Notes: a model not told the origin generated them from the letters alone. 23,368 nt of DNA from Podochytrium sp. JEL0797 (GCA_027596195.1 JADGJG010000341.1:1-23368), one strand, 5' to 3'. Counted from the first letter of the stretch, positions 15,302 through 23,368 are shown. A program made the numbers and translations.

Positions 15302-17342
15302 ATGCCATCCTCATCCTCGGAAAAGAAGACCCCGCACCGCGAGATGGAACTCGACTTAGAGAAACCGTCCACCCTCAAGGAACTCCGCATCGAGGATGTC
15401 CTCATCGAATCCGTGCTCTCGGACCGCAGCACCCAGCAGCAGATTGCCAACATTGTCACCGCTTTCAACACCAAGGCCGAAGGAACTGGAATCACATTCA
15501 ACGACGTCATTGTCCAGAGCTGGCTGCGCGGAAAGCGAGTTGCGGCCGGGGATTGGTTCATCTGCCACAAGAACCAAGTCCCATTCATCAGTGCCTCGTG
15601 CCAGCAGAAGCTCGCCCCGCACATCAACTTCTCTTTGGCCAACACCATCGCACGGGTCAATGACCGCCGCTACTCGGTGAATGATCTCATCATCTCTGTG
15701 TTTGGAATTCACATTTTGAATGTGAGTTGAGTGTTTGGTGCCACTGTGGCGGTGCTGTTTTGACTGATTTCAAAATCACTGCAGGTTCCCAACATGCGTT
15801 ATGCCCGTGGACTGATTGGAACTTCAAACGAGCCCCGCCTCTACGGCACAGGAGTTCACGTGATTCATGATTCGACGTTCTCCCTCGCTGATCCACCGAC
15901 CGTGCTTTCCTCTGAAGAATACATCAACCACGGCTCAATACATCTCGTGCGAGTCCGTCCTGGTTTCCTCGCCAAGATTTGGATTGGGGTGCAAGCCGTC
16001 CTCCTTCCATTCAAGGTTGACCCTTACGTCTTCAACGACCCGCTCTTCCGCTTCGATGCTACCATCAGTGAGAACGAAGCCCTCATTTCCCACGGGAACC
16101 AGCACATTATCCGTGTTCCATCGGGCCAGGTGGCCAAAATCTGGGTCAACGGACAAGCCGTCGTTCTCGAAGCCCGCTCGGACGCGTATCTGTTCCACAC
16201 GCCGTACTTCTCAACCGCACAAAAGCCTTGGATGGTCATGGCCACTGACAGCGTGATTGTCCACGGATCCATCAAGAGACTGGTCCCCGCCACGGGCCAG
16301 GTGGGCGTTTGTTATGACGCCGGAAAGCTCGCGATTGTCCGCCCCAGCGACGACGGTGCGCCGTTTATCCGTGACTCTCCCCTCTTCCGATTCGACGACT
16401 TTCTCGACATCAATATTGCAACGGTCGTTTTCCCCTCTGAACGCGTCAAGGCCGAGCGGCGTCGCGAAAACGCCAAGGCCAACACGGACGAACTCAATTA
16501 CGAAATCGTGACGACGCGGGATAGTCTCAAGCTCGGTGTCAAGCTCATGATGACGTATCGCATCGATAACCCTGAGCTGCTCCTGTCGGTCTTGTCCCTC
16601 AAGGAGATTCCGAACCATATTGAGCAAGTCTGCTCCACGGACTTGTCTCGCGCCATTCAACAAACCACGAGTCAGGAGTTTTTGTCGTTCAACACGTCCA
16701 ATGTGCGCCCTCCAGGGTATGATGCGTCAAGAGAGGCGACGGGTTTCACGTTCATGTCAAAAGTGAAGGACGAGCTGGCCAAGGATTTGAGTGAGATTGG
16801 AATTTTCTTGATGCGTTTGAACATTGAGTCTCCGAAAGTGAGTGGTTTTGTTTTGTTTTCTTTGAGCCTTTTCTCATTGCAACTGCCCCCCACCCCAGGT
16901 GATCGACGCGGACACGGCCAAGTCAATGGAGCAGCAGAGTCTCATGCTCGCACGTGCGAATGCCGAGGTGTCCGTCATGGAATCAAATTTCTTGGTTGCT
17001 GCCAAGAGAGCCAAACAAGATGCCGAAGTCCAACGCATCGCGCAGGAGCAAAAAAACTCGATTGTCGTCTCTGCCGCTGAAGCCGAGCTCCATGCGCAAG
17101 AATCACGTGCCAAGACTCTCGTCATCATGGCTGAGGCTGAGAAACGCGCTGCCGAGCTCAAGTATCAGAACCCGCAGTTGTTCCAGCTCGAAATGACCAA
17201 GTTGCAAGTCGAGGCGTTCAAAAATGCCAAGCTCCAGTTAATGGTGACTCCTCAGGATTTGCAGAATGGGATTGGGTCGTTGTTGGCGCTGGGTCGAAAT
17301 CCGCTGGATATGATTCCCGTTTCGACCATGAGAAACCAGTGA
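15302..17342 (+). CDS. SPFH/Band 7 (PHB) domain protein, vacuolin/flotillin-like
   Basis: Three exons (15302-15721, 15785-16837, 16899-17342) with 63- and 61-nt GTGAGT...AG introns, both in phase 0, encode 638 residues. The N-terminal 140 residues look globular. About 185-345 contains three related beta-rich segments of the form HGSIH.VRV..G..AKIW..GQAV.L, each followed by DP(Y/L)F-like endings. A PHB/SPFH domain occupies about 350-490 (LKLGVKLMMTYRIDNPELLL). A long Ala/Glu/Lys/Gln helix at about 492-600, typical of flotillin coiled coils, drives oligomerisation. Repeats before a PHB domain recall Dictyostelium vacuolins, which coat late endocytic vacuoles. Family members scaffold membrane microdomains on the cytosolic face. 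There is no transmembrane helix, so lipid anchoring or oligomer binding is expected. Vacuolin rather than classical flotillin identity is probable, not certain. Confidence 0.88.
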
Positions 17343-17460
17343 AATGTTGATTGTTCGAATTTAGTTTGCTTTCCTTTTTTCCCTCATTGATGTAAAAAAA
17401 TCTGTTCAATTATCCTCTCATCGAATACAAATTAAAACTTCAATATCTTTTTCCTTAATC

Positions 17461-17652
17461 ATGTCGTTTATCCCGCTATGGCAGCCCCACCACCACGCGA
17501 TTGCAACCGCGCCTTCTTCCCGCGTCACCTCACCATCCATCAACGTGATTAAATTCGCGACGCACGCTCTCAAACGCAACAAATTGTTGGGCGGGCTGGT
17601 GTGTTTATTTGAAAGAACGATGCAGTTTGCCCAGTCGCGAAGAGAGGCTTGA
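17461..17652 (+). CDS. Possible 63-residue small ORF
   Basis: ATG-initiated ORF between the SPFH gene and the Zn2Cys6 gene. It has no recognised motif. Its 3' end runs into the repeat module at about 17605-17735, so its stop codon lies inside the repeat. An opposing open frame covers the same stretch without an ATG. It may be noise or a remnant. Confidence 0.2.
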   Translation: MSFIPLWQPHHHAIATAPSSRVTSPSINVIKFATHALKRNKLLGGLVCLFERTMQFAQSRREA

Positions 17653-17735
17653 CAATTTTGTGACAATTTCCTGATCGCACATGTTCCTTCGCCAAATTTG
17701 TCAAGCCACAGACAATTCCATGACAATTCATGAAT
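17605..17735 (-). repeat. Inverted, diverged copy of the GACAATT repeat module
   Basis: Read on the minus strand, this stretch aligns over about 110 bp to 19954-20055 and 21470-21560. Shared blocks in order are GAATTGTCA, a second ATTGTC, CAAA(C/T)TTGGCGA, GGAACA(T/C)GTG, AATTGTCA, AATTGTCA(A/G)G and GGGCAAACT. It lies immediately upstream of the Zn2Cys6 gene, opposite in orientation to the two copies downstream of that gene. Confidence 0.7.
17651..17728 (+). promoter_or_regulatory. Two pairs of GACAATT boxes with 11-bp spacing
   Basis: GACAATT starts at 17651, 17662, 17711 and 17722. Within each pair the start-to-start distance is 11 bp, one helical turn, and the pairs are 60 bp apart. The last box ends 56 bp before the proposed start codon of the Zn2Cys6 regulator. 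Tandem boxes on one helix face are what a dimeric or cooperative DNA-binding protein would use. Which protein binds is unknown; autoregulation is possible. Confidence 0.55.
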
Positions 17736-17783
17736 ACACACCCTTTCCTTTTCGTGGGGAAGGATCAAAATTTTTCGGCGAAA

Positions 17784-19800
17784 ATGGAAACCTCAAACGC
17801 GGCGCTTCTTCCGTGCGACGAATGCAAATCGCTGCGCAAACGGTGCTGCAAAACACTTCCCTCGTGTGCTCGATGCGCTCGGCGCGGTACTCCGTGCTCG
17901 TACCGGCGCCGTGCGCTGCCTGACGCTGAGTCTCTGGAGGCAACCATCGCCTCTCTGCAAGCCCAGGTGCGCAGCCTGGAGATGCGCCTGGCCGCCTCGG
18001 AGGCTGCCCTGGCCAAAGCAAACGAACTCCTGGGCGGCCTCACTCCTGCCTTCTCGCCGAGTCCCGTCTTGTCGCTCCAGGATCCCCTCATGGAAGCCTC
18101 TATCACAGATTGGATTCTTGCCTCCCAGTTCATGGCTCACATGCCCTATCAGCTGCTCAGCTTCAATGATCCGTTTTTCATAAACAACTTTCACACGGAA
18201 CCGGCTTCCTTGAGGTGTGTTACAGTAAATTCGTTATTTGGTTTTTTGATCTTCTCCTTTCGGAATGGACAGATTCATTGTTTGTGCCCACGCGTGTTTG
18301 CACACCAACCCCCCCATGTCAAAACATATTACCATTGACTATTATAATCGCGCAAGAAAGGCCATCAAGCGAGAATCTTTTGTTCCCGTCGAGAAGCATA
18401 TCCGCTCGTGCCTTCTCCTTTCCGAATTCTGTCGTTCCAACGGCCACCCCATTCTTGCCGAGCCTTACTTTCAGAAATCCGTCAGGTCCGCGCTCGAAAA
18501 CCATCTGGATGTCGATCCAGACGATTCCGCCTGGCTGCAGCCATTGCAACTCACTGAAAGTGAGAAGGAGCGACGGCGGCAGGTCTTTTGGATCGTTTAT
18601 TTCATCACGAAACAAATCCAAATCTTCATGTCGAAGCGCATTCTGCCAGCGAACATCGACGGCACCCGCGTCCGGTTTTGCAAGAAACCCTTCACGACGA
18701 ATTTGGTCGCCGAGCTCCTGGCACCCGAGACCGCAACCATCTGCTACCTCAGCCGCATTCTCGACATCACACATGAGATCACCACGCATCACACACAATC
18801 CATCCCGCGAACAGTGTCTGAAATTATATTCTCGACCGTCTGCGAATCGATGCGTGCGCGATTGCGGATCGTGAAAGCGGGAATCCCTTCGCGCCTCATC
18901 CTCTCGGACTGCAGTCCTCATGCATTCCACGAATTCACGGCCACCTTCTCGGACCAAGAGATTCTCATCGACTGCCTTTTCACGACACTCTATTTCAACT
19001 CGACCGTCTGCCTCCTCAATCGCCCCACACTCTATCTCACCAAATTCCTCTCCCCGGACTCCCCACACCTCTCCTCCTCTCCCGACGCCGTCTTCAAAAT
19101 CTCCACAGCCGTACGCGAATCCATCACGTCCGCACACATCATTTTGAGCCTGTCGAGCTGGATTTTGCATCAAAGCGACGCTGGGGTGGACAACGCGGGC
19201 GGGAAGTTCCGCGCGCGTTTGTGGAAAGAACACGCGTTTGAAGTGTTTGCGCTGTTTGAAGCCGTGATTGTGCTTTGGTTCGCGACGACGCAAACGCGTG
19301 CGGGTTGGTGGACTGTGGTTCCGCCGACTTTGACGCCGATTCAATCGCCGTCGCCACCGGGGGAGGGCAGTAGTGAATGTTTGGGGGTGACGATGGAATT
19401 ACAAGACCGCAAACGCGTGCGGAGTCTCGTGTTGGATGTGTTGCGGACGTTGCGCGATTTGGAGGTGTCGTTGAGTCCGGCCACGGATGTCGTGTTTAGT
19501 CTGCATTATGAGGCCGAGAATTTTGTGACGCCCATGTGTGCTTGTGTGGCGAGGATGGTGGATGAGATGGAGGATGCGGAGAATGGGATTCGTGATGGGG
19601 GGGCGCAAGAGGGTGGTGTTTCCATTGAGATGAGTGTCATGTCGTTGACGGATGTAGAGCCGGAGGTGGAGTTGCCTTATAAAAGGGATCCGTGGACTTT
19701 GTTGGGGTTGCTTGGGGTGCAAGTGAAGGGAGGGTTGCGGTGGTCGGCGTATTATGAGAATTCGTGGCGTGAATTGTGGGAGCGAATAGGAAAAGAATAA
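17784..19800 (+). CDS. Zn2Cys6 fungal transcription factor
   Basis: Two exons (17784-18214 and 18273-19800) joined across a 58-nt GTGTGT...CAG intron encode 652 residues. An upstream in-frame ATG at 17730 would add 18 residues, but 17784 has the better context (AAAATGG). The binuclear zinc cluster spans residues 11-38 with spacing C-X2-C-X6-C-X6-C-X2-C-X6-C and an extra Cys beside the third. A basic RRR linker and a leucine-rich coiled coil for dimerisation (about 51-85) follow. The rest is a fungal-specific middle homology domain, with a typical RRRQVFWIVYFITKQ helix and an LLGLLGVQ helix near the C-terminus. It should be a nuclear regulator binding CGG-type half-sites. The target genes are unknown. 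Its promoter has phased GACAATT boxes, and copies of the same element flank it on both sides. Confidence 0.92.
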
Positions 19801-19831
19801 ATTGCATTGTCGGTCTTTTTTTGGGTTGCCC

Positions 19832-19895
19832 GTGATTTGTGGATTCTGTTGGGGTTGCTCGGTGTTCAAGGCAAGGGTGGGTTGCGGTCGGGTAT
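19832..19895 (+). pseudogene. Duplicated fragment of the Zn2Cys6 gene's C-terminal coding end
   Basis: About 36 of 44 bases match the stretch at 19693-19740 inside the regulator gene, and translation gives LLGLLGVQGKGGLR against LLGLLGVQVKGGLR in the parent. It begins 31 bp after the regulator's stop codon and runs into unrelated sequence. It is a non-functional tandem fragment, 145 bp from its source, or the relic of a second regulator gene. Confidence 0.7.
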
Positions 19896-20186
19896 CGGTG
19901 TTCTGCCCCACGCTGTAACGGATCCATTTGCACGAGTGTGCGTGGCTGAATTGTAAGGGATTAGGGAATTGTCGGTGAGTAGTCAAACTTGGCGATGGAA
20001 CACGTGAGCTCAAGAATTGTCAGATAATTGTCAGGCCGCTTCATGACTTGGCAAACTTTTGTCACCTCCCATCAACAAATCTCTACGCGAGCAATTATTT
20101 TCGTGAAAATCACACGAGACGAAGATATTCTTGCGACACTTTACTTTCCAACTGCACCGGCTCATAAAAAAATCTCCTCCAACTTG

Positions 20187-20192
20187 AAAAAA
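20187..20192 (-). terminator. Pol III terminator of first tRNA gene
   Basis: A T6 run on the minus strand begins 5 bases after the tRNA's 3' end, the expected RNA polymerase III stop. Confidence 0.75.
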
Positions 20193-20197
20193 TAAAG

Positions 20198-20270
20198 CGA
20201 GCCGGCCAGGGGTCGAACCTGGAATCTCTTGATTCGTAGTCAAGCGCGGTAACCATTTTGCCACAGGCCC
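20198..20270 (-). tRNA. tRNA-Arg (ACG), copy 1
   Basis: This 73-nt minus-strand gene folds as a cloverleaf. The anticodon stem CTTGA/TCAAG and T stem CCAGG/CCTGG are perfect. The anticodon loop CTACGAA has ACG at 34-36, read as ICG for Arg CGN codons. The A box (TGGCAAAATGG) and B box (GGTTCGACC) are intact. Oddities are a T6-C67 mismatch in the acceptor stem and two A-C oppositions in the D stem (12-23 and 13-22). There is no intron, and CCA is not encoded, as expected in eukaryotes. Identity with the second copy despite diverged flanks argues that it is functional. Confidence 0.85.
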
Positions 20271-20365
20271 ATGATTATTTATCATTAATTTTACAAAATC
20301 ACACACAAATATTGTAGTTAATCATAACCCCGAAATAGTTGTGTTTAGATAGTAATAATAATATG

Positions 20366-21437
20366 TTCATTACTTTTCTCATTCTCCTGAATTTTTGTGG
20401 AGGGGTCAACTTACCTACCTGTACTTCAAAAGTGAGGGGGAGCGCGAACCCTCCTCCAGCAAGTCTCAAAAGAAATGAGGAAGAGTTCCGGAAGAAACGA
20501 AGCACAAAGATGCCTTAAATTGAGAGAGGCGAGGACATTTTACGTTTTTCCAAGCGAGGTTTACCTACAACTGCGAAGAACTACGCGGGAGTGTGAGGTT
20601 CACTTTACTTGACGCGTCCTTGCAGAATCAGTTAAGCATAGCCAATTTGATTCCATCATATTGAGCTGGTAACAGTCCCATATCATTTGACACGATACGT
20701 TGATGGTAAAAAAATTATTCAGTAATAGCTATGCATAGGCCAAAAAACGAATCAAATTCGAGCAGGGGTAAATAGAGCGTGTCCTCATTTGTATGGGGAG
20801 TGAGTGTCGCGTGACGGGCTGTGTGGCGGGTGGTTGGGGCTAAAAAGCCTGTAAAAGCCAGTAAAAGCCCCCCCCCCCCTTAAAATGGTAGATCCCTTCT
20901 CCCCCACTTCTCTTCTCAAAATCCTATATTGTCGATATTGAAAGAAAGACTGGCACAATCTCAGCCGTCTGTTTTCGCTGGCGTAATATCTCCCCGCGGC
21001 CTTATCCAAAGCCATATTTGACAAACCCAAACATCGACCACACAACAACGTGCCAGAATCCGTGCCTTCGGCCAACAGATTTAAAAGCATTCTCGACATT
21101 AATGCGCCTCCGTCGAGCTCTCCGCCCTCGAACACCCAGAGCGCGCAAATCCGTTGAAACAGTCGGAAGTGAGGCCCCCATTCTATGGTTGGCGCAAAGC
21201 ACTCTCCCATCCTTCAAAAAAAACCTTCAAAGCCTCTTATGACGATTCCACTTGAGGAGGATTCTGAACTTGCTAGAAAAGGAAAAAGGAATTTTAAGAA
21301 GGTGGTGCGGAGCCGGAGAAGTTGCACGCCAGCTTGTACCCAAAGTCAGACGCGCCGAATGAATATTTCTGGAATATTTCCACCTGTACGACTGTAGAGA
21401 ATATACGAGCGCAATTCTAATGAGACCTCCACGTTGC
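20366..21437. other. Gene-poor spacer between the two repeat copies
   Basis: No supported gene. The longest ATG-started frame (20785-21210, minus, 141 codons) has no recognisable motif, crosses a 12-C homopolymer and has no family resemblance. Short GTAAAAGCC repeats lie just before that C-run (about 20849-20868). A near-duplicate GAATATTTC(T/C) pair lies near 21361-21381. Probably decayed sequence. Confidence 0.4.
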
Positions 21438-21702
21438 AACGGATCTACTTGTACCTGCATGTGTGGCTGAATTGTCAGTGAGTTGTCAAACTTGGCGATT
21501 GACAAACTTGGCGATAAAACTCAGGAATTGTCAGATAATTGTCAGGCCGCTTCGTTATTGGGCAAACTTTTGCCACCGCGCCATCAACAAGTCTCTGCGC
21601 GAGCAATTATTTTCGTGAAAATCACACGAGACGAAGATATTCTTGCGACACTTTACTTTCTTTCCAATTGCGTCGGCTTATAAAAAAATCTCCTCCAGCT
21701 CG

Positions 21703-21708
21703 AAAAAA
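21703..21708 (-). terminator. Pol III terminator of second tRNA gene
   Basis: A T6 run on the minus strand begins 5 bases after the tRNA's 3' end, as in the first copy. Confidence 0.75.
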
Positions 21709-21713
21709 TAAAG

Positions 21714-21786
21714 CGAGCCGGCCAGGGGTCGAACCTGGAATCTCTTGATTCGTAGTCAAGCGCGGTAACCATTTTGCCACAGGCCC
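21714..21786 (-). tRNA. tRNA-Arg (ACG), copy 2
   Basis: Identical over all 73 nt to the tRNA at 20198-20270, including the acceptor-stem mismatch and the two D-stem A-C oppositions. It lies in the second copy of the ~450-bp repeat with its own T6 terminator. Flanking DNA differs at many positions, so either selection or conversion has kept the tRNA body unchanged. Confidence 0.85.
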
Positions 21787-21905
21787 ATGATTGTTTATTA
21801 TAAATTTTATAATATGAAACACAAATATCATACTTAATCATAAGCCCACGAAATAGATGTGTTTAGATAGTAAGTATGAATAGGGTATAGGTGGTTAGTA
21901 ATATG

Positions 21906-22399
21906 TTTTTATTTGGAGAAGGCAGTCTTTTGGGCCATTCCCAGAAGGGAAACGCCGTTCCCTAATAATTCTGAGGGTGTAGCATTGTGAACATGGTCTG
22001 AATTAAACTTTGTGACACTGAGTGGTTGGTGTCAAACACGGTAGCAGCATCCTTGGTGCCCCTCTTCCTAAACTTGATGGGATTTGTTGGTTGAGCATAG
22101 GGGCTGATCGTAAACCAAAATGAACAGGTAGGAGATAACAAGCAGTAACAAAGCAAGCAAACCAATCAACAATTTGCTCTGCTAATGTAAGATGTTTACC
22201 CTCAATAGAAATGTTTGTGTCTTGTCATAAAGCCTGTGCAGCCAATCTCCATGTGTTAAAGGACGTGAGATAAAAAGATTGGTGTTTTGGGCCAGCTAGA
22301 CTAAATGTGTGGGTCTAGAGGGGAACGGGTTGATGCTGCCACCATGTGCAGAGCAGCCTGTGGGTACCATGGCAATTACCAGACTGTGCGGTGGATGGC
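21906..22399. other. Region without recognisable gene
   Basis: Only short open frames are present and none shows a known motif. The stretch ends where degenerate GH35-like coding sequence begins. It may be the strongly decayed 5' part of that gene fragment or unrelated DNA. Confidence 0.35.
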
Positions 22400-22620
22400 A
22401 GGGAGATGCCTGCAGAGAGGTGTAAATGCGAGTCAGGGGTGGTATCATGTGCCTGTGGTAAGATGAGTTCTTCTCAGGCAGCACAAGGGCAAATACAACT
22501 TTAAGTATGGCATCATGAACCTGCCCTACTTTCTCAAACTGGCCCACAAACCCGATCTCAAAAAGGTCCTCCGCATTGGGCCCATTTTTATGTGGTTCTC
22601 GCCTGGTTATCGCAGCATGG
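22400..22620 (+). pseudogene. Degenerate GH35 beta-galactosidase fragment, plus strand
   Basis: Translation in shifting frames gives GVNA (22419-22430), then HKGKYNF and LPYFLKLAHK...LRIGP from 22492, matching the GH35 series GLN(A/T)IETYV...HEP..G.Y.F...NL..FLKLA..L.LYV.LRIGPYVCAEW. The two parts lie in different frames, an in-frame stop falls between them, and the catalytic CAEW segment is lost (reads IFMWF). It is a broken remnant covering only the N-terminal part of the catalytic barrel. Intact enzymes hydrolyse beta-galactosides in secreted or vacuolar compartments. Confidence 0.65.
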
Positions 22621-22797
22621 CTCTAAACCGCCTACTTGTTACTACTATTGCCTGAGCTCCATACCGGGTTTTTGATGAGCCAGATGGGGAATTCGCGCGA
22701 AATTCCACTCGGCACACACGTAGGGCCCAACGGGGAGGGCCATGTAGAGATCGGATTCGTGGGACTGTTTGAGAAAGTGCGGTGGGTTCGTGATTTC
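22512..22797. repeat. Inverted repeat formed by two GH35 fragments
   Basis: About 72 bp at 22512-22583 resemble the reverse complement of 22723-22797 (shared blocks CTTTCTCAAAC, CGATCTC, TTGGGCCC). The arms are separated by about 140 bp. They derive from the same part of a GH35 gene placed in opposite orientations. Confidence 0.7.
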
Positions 22798-22854
22798 GTG
22801 CTCAATGTTGTCAGGGGGCTCAAAAGTGAACAGGGAGAATGAAAAATCAACCAT
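22645..22854 (-). pseudogene. Degenerate GH35 beta-galactosidase fragment, minus strand
   Basis: The minus-strand frame encodes PHFLKQSHESDLYMAL followed by VGPYVCAEWNF, the GH35 acid/base motif region with its conserved Glu, and KPGMELR, another family block. A one-base frame change occurs between IP and the expected W.L block, where the other frame reads IPIWLI, and stops follow at once. The fragment is about 69 codons, against several hundred in a full enzyme, so it is a pseudogene. It points toward the plus-strand fragment of the same gene region. Confidence 0.75.
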
Positions 22855-23282
22855 CTAAAGCCAAATTTAATGGGCAGACCAATGTCTGTTGGACTGGCGC
22901 CTCAGTATGAGGGAGGTTCAGTTTTGTTTATTACTACAATAAAACGAGAAATGGAAAAAAAATCAACCATCTCACACATGCTTTCTTGGCTCTCAACGAG
23001 TGGAACGCGACTGAGTCTCAAATCGCAGGTTTTTACAAACTCACAATCCGAGCAGAAGTGAATAGAAAACAACCCACACCCGCGTCCTTGGCTCCCGGGA
23101 GTGGACTGCGACTGAGTCTCAAATCACGCGTTTGATGGCGAGAATTGAGTGAAAGAAGTGAAATAACAATGATGCAATGGAAAGGGAGAACTGGTGATAA
23201 CAGGAAGCAAGTGGGAAGGGGTCGGGGCATGTCGGGGAGGGGTTCAAAACAGCAATAATCCTCCAAACGAGACCTTAGAAAT
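22855..23282. other. Gene-free end region with short repeats
   Basis: No gene was recognised. Two copies of AAAAATCAACCATCT (near 22843 and 22962) and the repeat listed separately at 22984-23132 show the stretch was built by local duplication. Confidence 0.4.
22984..23132 (+). repeat. Imperfect direct repeat of about 46 bp
   Basis: Copies at about 22984-23031 and 23085-23132 share CTTGGCTC, GAGTGGA, GCGACTGAGTCTCAAATC and CGTTT/GGTTT blocks. Their origin is unknown. Confidence 0.65.
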
Positions 23283-23357
<75 letters not shown>

Positions 23358-23368
23358 CGCGGGGGGGG
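23283..23368. other. Terminal poly-G tract
   Basis: Pure G from 23283 to 23357, then CGC and eight G. It mirrors the poly-C at the other end. It is not a telomeric TTAGGG array; a sequencing or assembly artefact is most likely (inference). Confidence 0.85.

Larger units (their letters stand above)
19917..20365 (+). repeat. Direct repeat copy 1 containing a tRNA gene
   Basis: This stretch aligns to 21438-21905 in the same orientation. It begins at AACGGATC, passes through the GACAATT module (minus-strand boxes at 20015-20021 and 20026-20032, 11 bp apart) and the tRNA, and ends after a GTGTTTAGATAGTAA block. Outside the tRNA the copies differ by many substitutions and small indels, so the duplication is not recent. 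No ORF or terminal inverted repeat suggests an autonomous element. Confidence 0.85.
21438..21905 (+). repeat. Direct repeat copy 2 containing a tRNA gene
   Basis: Second copy of 19917-20365. It keeps both 11-bp-spaced box pairs on the minus strand: 21470-21476 with a variant box at 21481-21487, and 21526-21532 with 21537-21543. It has an extra internal tandem duplication of a GACAAACTTGGCGAT-like unit at about 21485-21515, absent from copy 1. Confidence 0.85.

Noticed and set aside
17418..17768. 116-codon minus-strand frame
   Set aside because: No ATG at its start, overlaps the repeat module and the regulator's promoter.
17730..17783. Earlier start codon for the Zn2Cys6 protein
   Set aside because: It is in frame but has a T at -3 and sits at the edge of the repeat module; the ATG at 17784 has AAAATGG context and places the zinc cluster at the usual distance from the N-terminus.
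18319..19344. 341-codon open frame on the minus strand
   Set aside because: Antisense shadow of the Zn2Cys6 gene's second exon, with no motif and implausible His/Arg/Asp-rich composition.
20198..20270. tRNA-derived SINE head instead of a tRNA gene
   Set aside because: Only two copies are seen, the T6 terminator follows at once, and there is no SINE body attached. A genome-wide copy count would settle it.
20785..21210. 141-codon minus-strand ATG frame
   Set aside because: No motif, crosses a 12-C homopolymer and lies in decayed spacer DNA.
22296..22547. 83-codon minus-strand frame
   Set aside because: Antisense of the degenerate plus-strand GH35 fragment; no motif of its own.

Overview
This window reads as nuclear DNA of an early-diverging, zoosporic (chytrid-like) fungus. 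A Zn2Cys6 transcription factor with a fungal-specific middle domain argues for a fungus. A complete cyclic-nucleotide-gated ion channel and a vacuolin/flotillin-like SPFH protein are unlike a typical yeast or mushroom. Genes are dense, introns are mostly short (47-88 nt, one of 191 nt) with GTRAGT-type donors and CTGAC/CTGAT-like branch sites, and Ser/Thr/Pro- and Gln-rich proteins dominate. The taxon is inferred, not proven. No CRISPR array, prokaryotic operon or intact transposase was seen.

Layout. 1-54 and 23283-23368 are terminal C and G homopolymers, probably assembly or sequencing artefacts. 392-14398 is an unusual cluster of seven single-pass membrane proteins: 392-2122(+), 2306-3595(-), 3796-4164(-), 4432-5436(-), 6232-7359(-), 11693-12817(+) and 12900-14398(+). 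Most have a mucin-like Ser/Thr/Pro ectodomain, one (often glycine-zipper) transmembrane helix, a basic stop-transfer stretch and a disordered cytosolic tail. Three tails are prion-like Q/Y-rich. Interleaved with them are a DOPA 4,5-dioxygenase-family gene (5588-6121, -) and an eight-exon cyclic-nucleotide-gated channel (7550-10870, +) whose pore lacks the K+ signature. A working idea, by inference only, is a surface sensing or adhesion module next to a second-messenger-gated channel.

14399-19800 holds a doubtful 95-residue ORF, a 638-residue SPFH protein (15302-17342) and the Zn2Cys6 regulator (17784-19800). The regulator's promoter carries four GACAATT boxes arranged as two 11-bp-spaced pairs.

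19801-23282 is gene-poor and duplicated. It holds a decayed copy of the regulator's C-terminal coding end, a ~450-bp direct repeat (19917-20365 and 21438-21905) in which each copy carries an identical tRNA-Arg(ACG) on the minus strand, and two convergent, broken fragments of a GH35 beta-galactosidase gene. The repeat shares a ~110-bp module, including the GACAATT pairs, with the regulator's promoter in inverted orientation, so the regulator is flanked by inverted copies of one element.

All exon structures were worked out by hand from frame continuity and splice signals; no transcript or database evidence was available.
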